Made by a program: the position numbers and the translations under genes
DNA from: Gonapodya prolifera JEL478
Taxonomy: Eukaryota > Monoblepharomycota > Monoblepharidomycetes > Monoblepharidales > Gonapodyaceae
Reading direction: 5' to 3'
Assembly (NCBI GenBank): GCA_001574975.1
Contig: KQ965768.1
Location: 233,980 to 297,979, forward strand
Length of the DNA stretch: 64,000 nucleotides
Part shown: positions 58,267 to 64,000 of the stretch, one piece after another
Numbering within the stretch: the first letter of the stretch is position 1
How the letters are laid out: every line of letters begins with the position of its first letter
Notes under the pieces: generated by a model
The model's input: the letters and a program-made list of their open reading frames with translations, nothing else
What the model was told of the DNA's origin: nothing
Database searches by the model: none

Positions 58267-58533
58267 TCAACTCATTACATAAGTAAATTTTTGAATGGAA
58301 ATGCAGGAAGGCGATGAAAAGCGGATTTCGGGGAGATGAATGAGAGGGATGGCTGTGGCCTCAATTTATTGCGCGATGAGGACCCTTAAAAAAGTTCTGA
58401 GGCAATCTTGATTTCCCCACACAATTCTCGGACCATCCCGCCTTTCTTGCGTTTGACTACCCCAAGAAAGTTCTTCACTCTCCTGGTCTGCCCGCCATAC
58501 CACCACCTTGTGGCGACCGTCGTTACCGTTATC

Positions 58534-59386
<853 letters not shown>

Positions 59387-59494
59387 ATGGGACTATTGAC
59401 TACCACATATATCGTATTTTTCACATGTTTTCGTCTTGCACAATAATAATTGTAATCGCGAGGATAATCCACTCTGTCGACTGGATAGTGAACT

Positions 59495-60720
59495 ATGGAA
59501 AGTGTTATTTCCAAGGTCGCCTCGTCTCATGACTTGGGTTGTGCTTCAAGTTCAACAATTGTTCGAACCTCATTCTGGCCCTTTTGTTCCATGGGAAGCA
59601 CCGCAAAAGCAAAAGCATCTGCAATCTCAACAGACATTATTGTTTCCACTCCCATGTCAACGCGCTCTACCGGAACGAGTCTGAAATCCGTTGTCTCGGA
59701 CACACTCGACGACGACGACGCAGACGAGCTGACGATGCCCGAGCCCGAAGCGATGCGCAAACTCTCGATTCCGTCGCCTCGATCAATCGCGGGAAAGAGA
59801 GCTCCGGTGGAGCCTGCGATTCCTGATGAAATAGAGGCGAGGACAGACGGGAGAGCGGGACGGGCGAAACGGAGGAAAAAAGACGACAAGGTAGCGCGCC
59901 ACGATGCTGAGCGGCGATGAAATGTTTGATCCACACATTGCAGCCGTTTGGAGCGACTCCCGCGACGTCTTCCACCGCCAAACCCACCTCAACGTCGCAG
60001 TCGCACTACCCAAAGCCCTCTCCAGTCCGCCGCCGTGGCCGCCCCGTCGTTTCCCCCAACCGAACACACGCAGATGTAGCCCCACAGACGGAGTCGGCGA
60101 TCGCTCTGAACGACTCTGAGTCCGACCCCTTGGTCGCCCCGGCCCCCCATTCTGACAACACCACAAACGCCCCTCCCCCGCCGTCGCCACTACCCCCGCT
60201 TTCCAACCTTCTGCGGGACCTCGTCCGGTCCGTGAGCGACTACGCGAGCGACATTGACCGCTCGCACAAGTCTGCCGTTGCGAAACGCCACGTGGCCCTC
60301 GACCGCGACCGGCTGGTGGCCGTCGAGGCGGAGCGAGCCGCGCTTGTGGCCGAGGCCGATAGCCTCCGCGCGCGAGCGGTTCGCGCCGAGGAGGACGCTC
60401 AGGCTGCGAAGACGAGTCTGCAGGACGCGCTCGAGCGCGTGCGTGCGGCGCATTTGGACGCCGAGGCGTTGGGAAGGGAGGTTGTCGCGCTGCGTGGGGT
60501 GCGGGAGCGAGCGGAGGAGGATGCCGAGGAGAAGGAGGGGATGAAGACGGAGCTTGCGCGGGCGAAGAGGAGGGCAAAGGACGCGGGGGACCAGGCGAGG
60601 AGCGAGAGCTCCAAGCGGCAGGAGGTGGAGCGGTTGCTTGAGGCGGCGCATGTGGAGCGGGATGAGTGGCGAGACAGGTATGAGGAGTTGAAGAAGAAAT
60701 TGGCGATGTTGAGTTCGTAA
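59495..60720 (+). CDS. AT-hook and coiled-coil protein, unrecognised family
   Basis: Exons 59495-59890 and 59944-60720 encode 390 residues. The first exon has an acidic stretch (DTLDDDDADELTMPEPEAM) and ends in a basic cluster (RAGRAKRRKKDDK). Exon 2 opens with PKPSPVRRRGRPVVSPNR, an AT-hook-like R-G-R-P core. From about residue 225 onward a long coiled coil rich in A, E and R runs to the end (DRLVAVEAERAALVAEADSL through RDRYEELKKKLAML). This combination suggests a chromatin-associated coiled-coil protein, but no family was recognised. An upstream exon is possible because the ATG at 59495 lies close to the preceding gene. Confidence 0.7.
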
Positions 60721-60953
60721 CGCAACTCGTGGCGCGGGACATTTCTCTATTCCCCTCTCACGTGCCACGCCATGTCCATAGTTGTCACATCTAATATACT
60801 GTTTGCTATTGCTCCATCTCGACCCTCATTGTTCGGCCACCCGCTCCCTGACTTGTTGGCTCTCGATTCTCGGCGCGGGACATTCTATTCACCGCACGAG
60901 TCACAAAATATGTCTATCGTTTTTCACCGGCTCTAGTACACAGGTACGCAATG

Positions 60954-63277
60954 CTATTGTTCCAACTCTGCCCTCCTCTCAACCGCCCACCGCCTCACTT
61001 CATTACACACCACCCTCTGCCCCACCACATACTGAAGCGCATAGACCTCCGCCGCCGTCTGCGGGTCCCACCCCGAGCTCTCCGCCGCGCGCACCGCTTC
61101 ATCCAGCCGTGTCTGCTCCTCCTGCACGCTACAATCCCTTGCCGCCACGTAGGAGGCCTCCAACGCGTCCACGAGGGCGGCCACGGCGTCGACTACGGCG
61201 CGCTCGTTCCGGGGGGAGATGGGACCGGAAGAGAAGCGGTCCAGGGTGTGTATCGTGTCGTCGGCGAGTTCGCCGGGTGACGCGACGAGCAGGCGGAGCG
61301 TCGCGATGAGCGAGTGCGGGACGGGACCGAGACGGGTGGACGAGTCGCTTGACCCAGAAGACGACGCGAGGGGACCAAGCGAGTGGTCGATCCGGCACCA
61401 AGAGTGCGAGTCGAGCGCGATTTGGAACAGGAGGAGTTTCTTCGAATCCGTGTCGGAGCTTTGTTCGTCGTCTTCATCTTCGTCCAAAGCGTCAGAACCC
61501 GCAGAGGATCCGGACGACACGAAGAAGTCCACGTCCAGGTCGACATTGACCCTGTCGAACGGGTTATCCGGTAGCGTGAACCCGTAGTAGAGCAGTAGTT
61601 GCCAGTTCTGGTTCACGAAGGATTGGGAGGGTGGTGGTGGGGTTGTTCAGGTTCTTAAAATGTTGTTAATCGTACACGACCAAGTGACAACTCACAGCCA
61701 AGTCGTTATAATGGATCACCACCTCTTCTCCCGCACTCTTGGCCTGTTTGGCGACCGCGCGTACGACGCCACGTTTGGGTGCTGCCTGCCACTGGGGAGC
61801 CGGGTGGGATGTCGGGGACTCAGATGTGCGACGGCGTTTGGGGTGGGGGGCTCCACTGCCGTCGTCTTCGCCATGGGCGCTGGATGTGTCGCGGGGGGTT
61901 TCAATCCGGCATATCTCTCCCACAGTCGCAGTCTCAGCCGTCACCGAGTGGTCTGAAAAATACGGACGAACCGTGAAGAGAAGACGAGGTGGACAGAGCC
62001 GAAGGCATGGGAAAAAAACAAAATGGAATGCCAAGTCCAAAGCCGGAGCAGAGCGGGGTTACGTACTGGCAAAGTCGGCAAACGGCATCAGACACAAAAA
62101 CATGTCGCGGCTAGAAAAGTCAAGTGGCGTGCTGGCGCCCGTGGCGGCACCGTTGCCGGTGGAAGCGGGGGAAGAGGATGAAGAGGAGTAGGAGCGTTTT
62201 ACTTTGTAGGCGCGGGTTTGAACGACCATGTACTGCAGTGGGAAGGGTAGGGTCGGGGTTTGACGTGCAAAACAATCAATATTACATCCAACCAATATCC
62301 AAGAAATCTGACCGCGATGTGAATGCAAGCCAGTCCGTGAGCCAATCAAGAAGTGGACACACGGATGCGGTCATATTAAACGATGAAAAGCTCCAGTTCC
62401 GGACGCTGACCGAAACGAAACTCCATATCCATCCAGCACTCCGCATCCCACACGTTGCCACGTCCCAACTCACCGCCCACAAGAACTCATCCCACTCAAA
62501 GCCCTCTTTCGCGACATCTTCACCCAATACGCCGGCAACAATTTCCCTCGCTGCGGTCCAATTCTCTCGTAAGTTGTCCAGGACGGCCCTGGCCTGCCAA
62601 AGTAAGGGGCTACCGGCGAGACGGCGGTCGAGGTCCTCGTCAGACCAGTAGACGGGGGATGTGGGGAAGGAGCGCGGGAGGATGGCGAGGTAAGGCGTCC
62701 AGAAGGAGTCTGGGAGGGATGCGACGGAGGGCGGGAGAGGTTCGACGAGCGGCGGCGCTTCGGTTCCGCGATGGGACGACCCGTGCACGCGTGCTTTGAG
62801 GGACTCGTACAGCAAGAAGAGGACCAGGCCGTCGTCCTCAGCCGGGTTGGCGATGAGACGGTCCACGTCCATGTCCACGTCGCCTGCTGTATCGGTATTC
62901 GGCTTGCAATCCGCATCTGCACTGCGATCCAGCTCTGCATCTTCGTTTTCGGCATCCCCATGCGCATCGCCGTCGTCATCACCATTGCCGTTTTCTTCTA
63001 TCTCGGCCTCTCTCCTGGCCTCGCGCACCTTTTCCAGCACCTTAGCAAACTCCTGGTCCTCTCTCGCCCTCTGCACGGTAATCACCGCGTCCTCCGGCAC
63101 GCAAAATGCCAGATCCCCCTGTGTGATGTTTCTCGTTGCAAGGAGACAGAACCCCCGCGCTGGATCCCACGCCGGCTGCACCGCGGCGGGAAGCGACTGC
63201 GCGGTCGATGCGTTAATTGCACACAGGCCATCGAACCACGAAAGAAACGATGGGAGCGGGTTGGCAGGGGAAGTCAT
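60954..63277 (-). CDS. SET-domain protein lysine methyltransferase (SETD6/RKM-like)
   Basis: Exons 62474-63277, 62067-62232, 61696-61952 and 60954-61607 encode 626 residues. The protein starts with LPSFLSWFDGLCAIN and has the SET-N region ARGFCLLATRNITQGDLAFC (next VPED). An acidic insert lies near residues 95-140. The iSET part includes EDDGLVLFLLYESLKA, YLAILPRSFPTSPVYW and GFEWDEFLWAYMVVQTRAYK. The SET core continues MFLCLMPFADFANHSVTAE, where NHS is the cofactor-binding motif and is recreated only by the splice at 62067/61952. GEEVVIHYNDLA and NWQLLLYYGFTLPDNPFDRV follow, the typical entry to the Rubisco-LSMT substrate-binding domain. These enzymes methylate lysines of ribosomal proteins or other non-histone targets. 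The substrate is unknown here. Confidence 0.88.
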
Positions 63278-63675
63278 GGGTTTTGGTGAAGGGCTCTGTG
63301 GCCTCGGCTTCCCATAAGGATCAAACCTCAACTCCCCTCCATCCCCCTCACGATGATCTTTGGCGTGTCGGGACCAGGGTAATGCCCCATTTTGTTGCTC
63401 AGCTGTCCAACCCTCGGTATTTCGGTATTTCCTTTCTGAACACAATTGTTCAAGTTTCGCTTACGAATAACAACCTCAGTGCCGAGTGGAGTGATCTTTG
63501 TCAGGCAAAGGCGTGTTCGTGTGATGAAAACAATGTTCTCCGCGGGCATCCTCTGTTCTCCTCAGGTTTGTCTCCCACAAGGGGCCGGCAACATTATTGG
63601 CCCTCGCTTTTGAGAATGAAAGATGGACTACACGCTGAGGCTCGACAGCTCGATTGCATACACGTCTGAGCGATA
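63278..63675. other. Divergent promoter region
   Basis: About 400 bp between the SET-domain gene and the MFS transporter gene, which are transcribed away from each other. No specific site was recognised. Confidence 0.5.
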
Positions 63676-64000
63676 ATGTCGCTCCAAGAATTCGCAGAGA
63701 CGAAAATTCAAGATGAAATCAAGGATGGTGGCGACATAGCTGTCACATGGACACTGAAAGAAGAGCAAGCTCTCGTCCGGAAGATGGACTTGAGGTTCAT
63801 GCCTCTAGCGCTCGCCATGATGTTTCTTGCTTACTTGGAGTGCGTCACTCGAGCCATCGGTGATGCCGTGATGTAACTCTTCTGACTTGTTTCTCATGTC
63901 CCCATAACCCAGTCGTGGAAGTATATCCAATGCCAGAGTTGTTAACATCGGCACTCCACGCGGTGAATATAAGCTTGTTGGTGGTTGACTGTGCCGCTGT
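63676..64000 (+). CDS. MFS transporter, anion:cation symporter type (5' end only)
   Basis: Exon 1 is 63676-63839 and exon 2 starts at 63913; the gene leaves the window on the right. The N-terminus is hydrophilic and acidic. It ends in ALVRKMDLRFMPLALAMMFL and, across the intron, AYLDRGSISNARV. The R-K-x-D-x-R..P..M-x-x-Y-x-L-D-R-x-x-I-x-N-A-R pattern is the start of the first helix of the allantoate/nicotinate (Dal5-like) MFS family in fungi. These carry small organic anions or vitamins over the plasma membrane. After NARVVNIGTPRG the frame meets a stop at about 63988, so another intron probably begins near 63970 (GTGAAT). The substrate cannot be told from this fragment. Confidence 0.75.

Overview
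The window is nuclear DNA from a fungus. Most genes carry several short introns, roughly 50-150 bp, with ordinary GT..AG borders. Coding DNA is GC-rich and genes sit close together on both strands. The gene set is eukaryotic: SPT4, CTF8, beta-tubulin, an ER-type ubiquitin-conjugating enzyme, a TAPT1/EMP65 family protein, mitochondrial succinyl-CoA ligase beta and D-lactate dehydrogenase. An LRR-transmembrane-SH3 protein, a Fanzor remnant and a divergent beta-tubulin fit a zoosporic, early-diverging fungus (a chytrid-like lineage). That placement is inference; the sequence itself only shows an intron-rich fungus-like genome.

Layout. 1-2412: 3'-truncated LRR-TM-SH3 receptor-like gene (minus). 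4533-5987: C2H2 zinc-finger gene. 7329-14616: an AT-richer island of decayed mobile DNA. It holds pieces of pogo/Tigger-type transposases, a complete but decayed Ty3/gypsy chromovirus with both LTRs (8773-14106), and directly after the 3' LTR the C-terminal part of a Fanzor (eukaryotic TnpB relative). 15359-24631: a disordered protein, a BtuF-like binding-fold protein, a membrane-anchored CutA-like protein, SPT4 and a WW-domain protein. 24998-34467: prolidase, a split-SH3 protein with a 10-nt exon, succinyl-CoA ligase beta and a C2H2 protein. 34679-43793: a long disordered protein, D-lactate dehydrogenase, a TAPT1 family protein and an unrecognised gene. 43994-47655: a tandem CutA pair, then CTF8. 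48348-63277: two C2H2 regulators, a NYN-domain protein, beta-tubulin, a CoA-binding-fold protein, UBC6-like E2, an AT-hook/coiled-coil protein and a SET-domain methyltransferase. 63676-64000: start of an MFS transporter cut by the right edge.

The strongest structural story is the CutA family. Three CutA-type genes (20574-21754, 43994-45126, 45322-45973) lie within 25 kb. They share the same exon pattern, including a 27-nt microexon and an 85-nt exon. Two of the three have gained an N-terminal proline-rich/membrane extension and lost the HPYE segment typical of CutA. The second is the mobile island, where a retroelement separates a pogo-type transposase fragment from a Fanzor fragment on the same strand.

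Gene models were built by hand from splice sites and reading frame. In every complete multi-exon model the exon lengths add up to a multiple of three. No database search was run.
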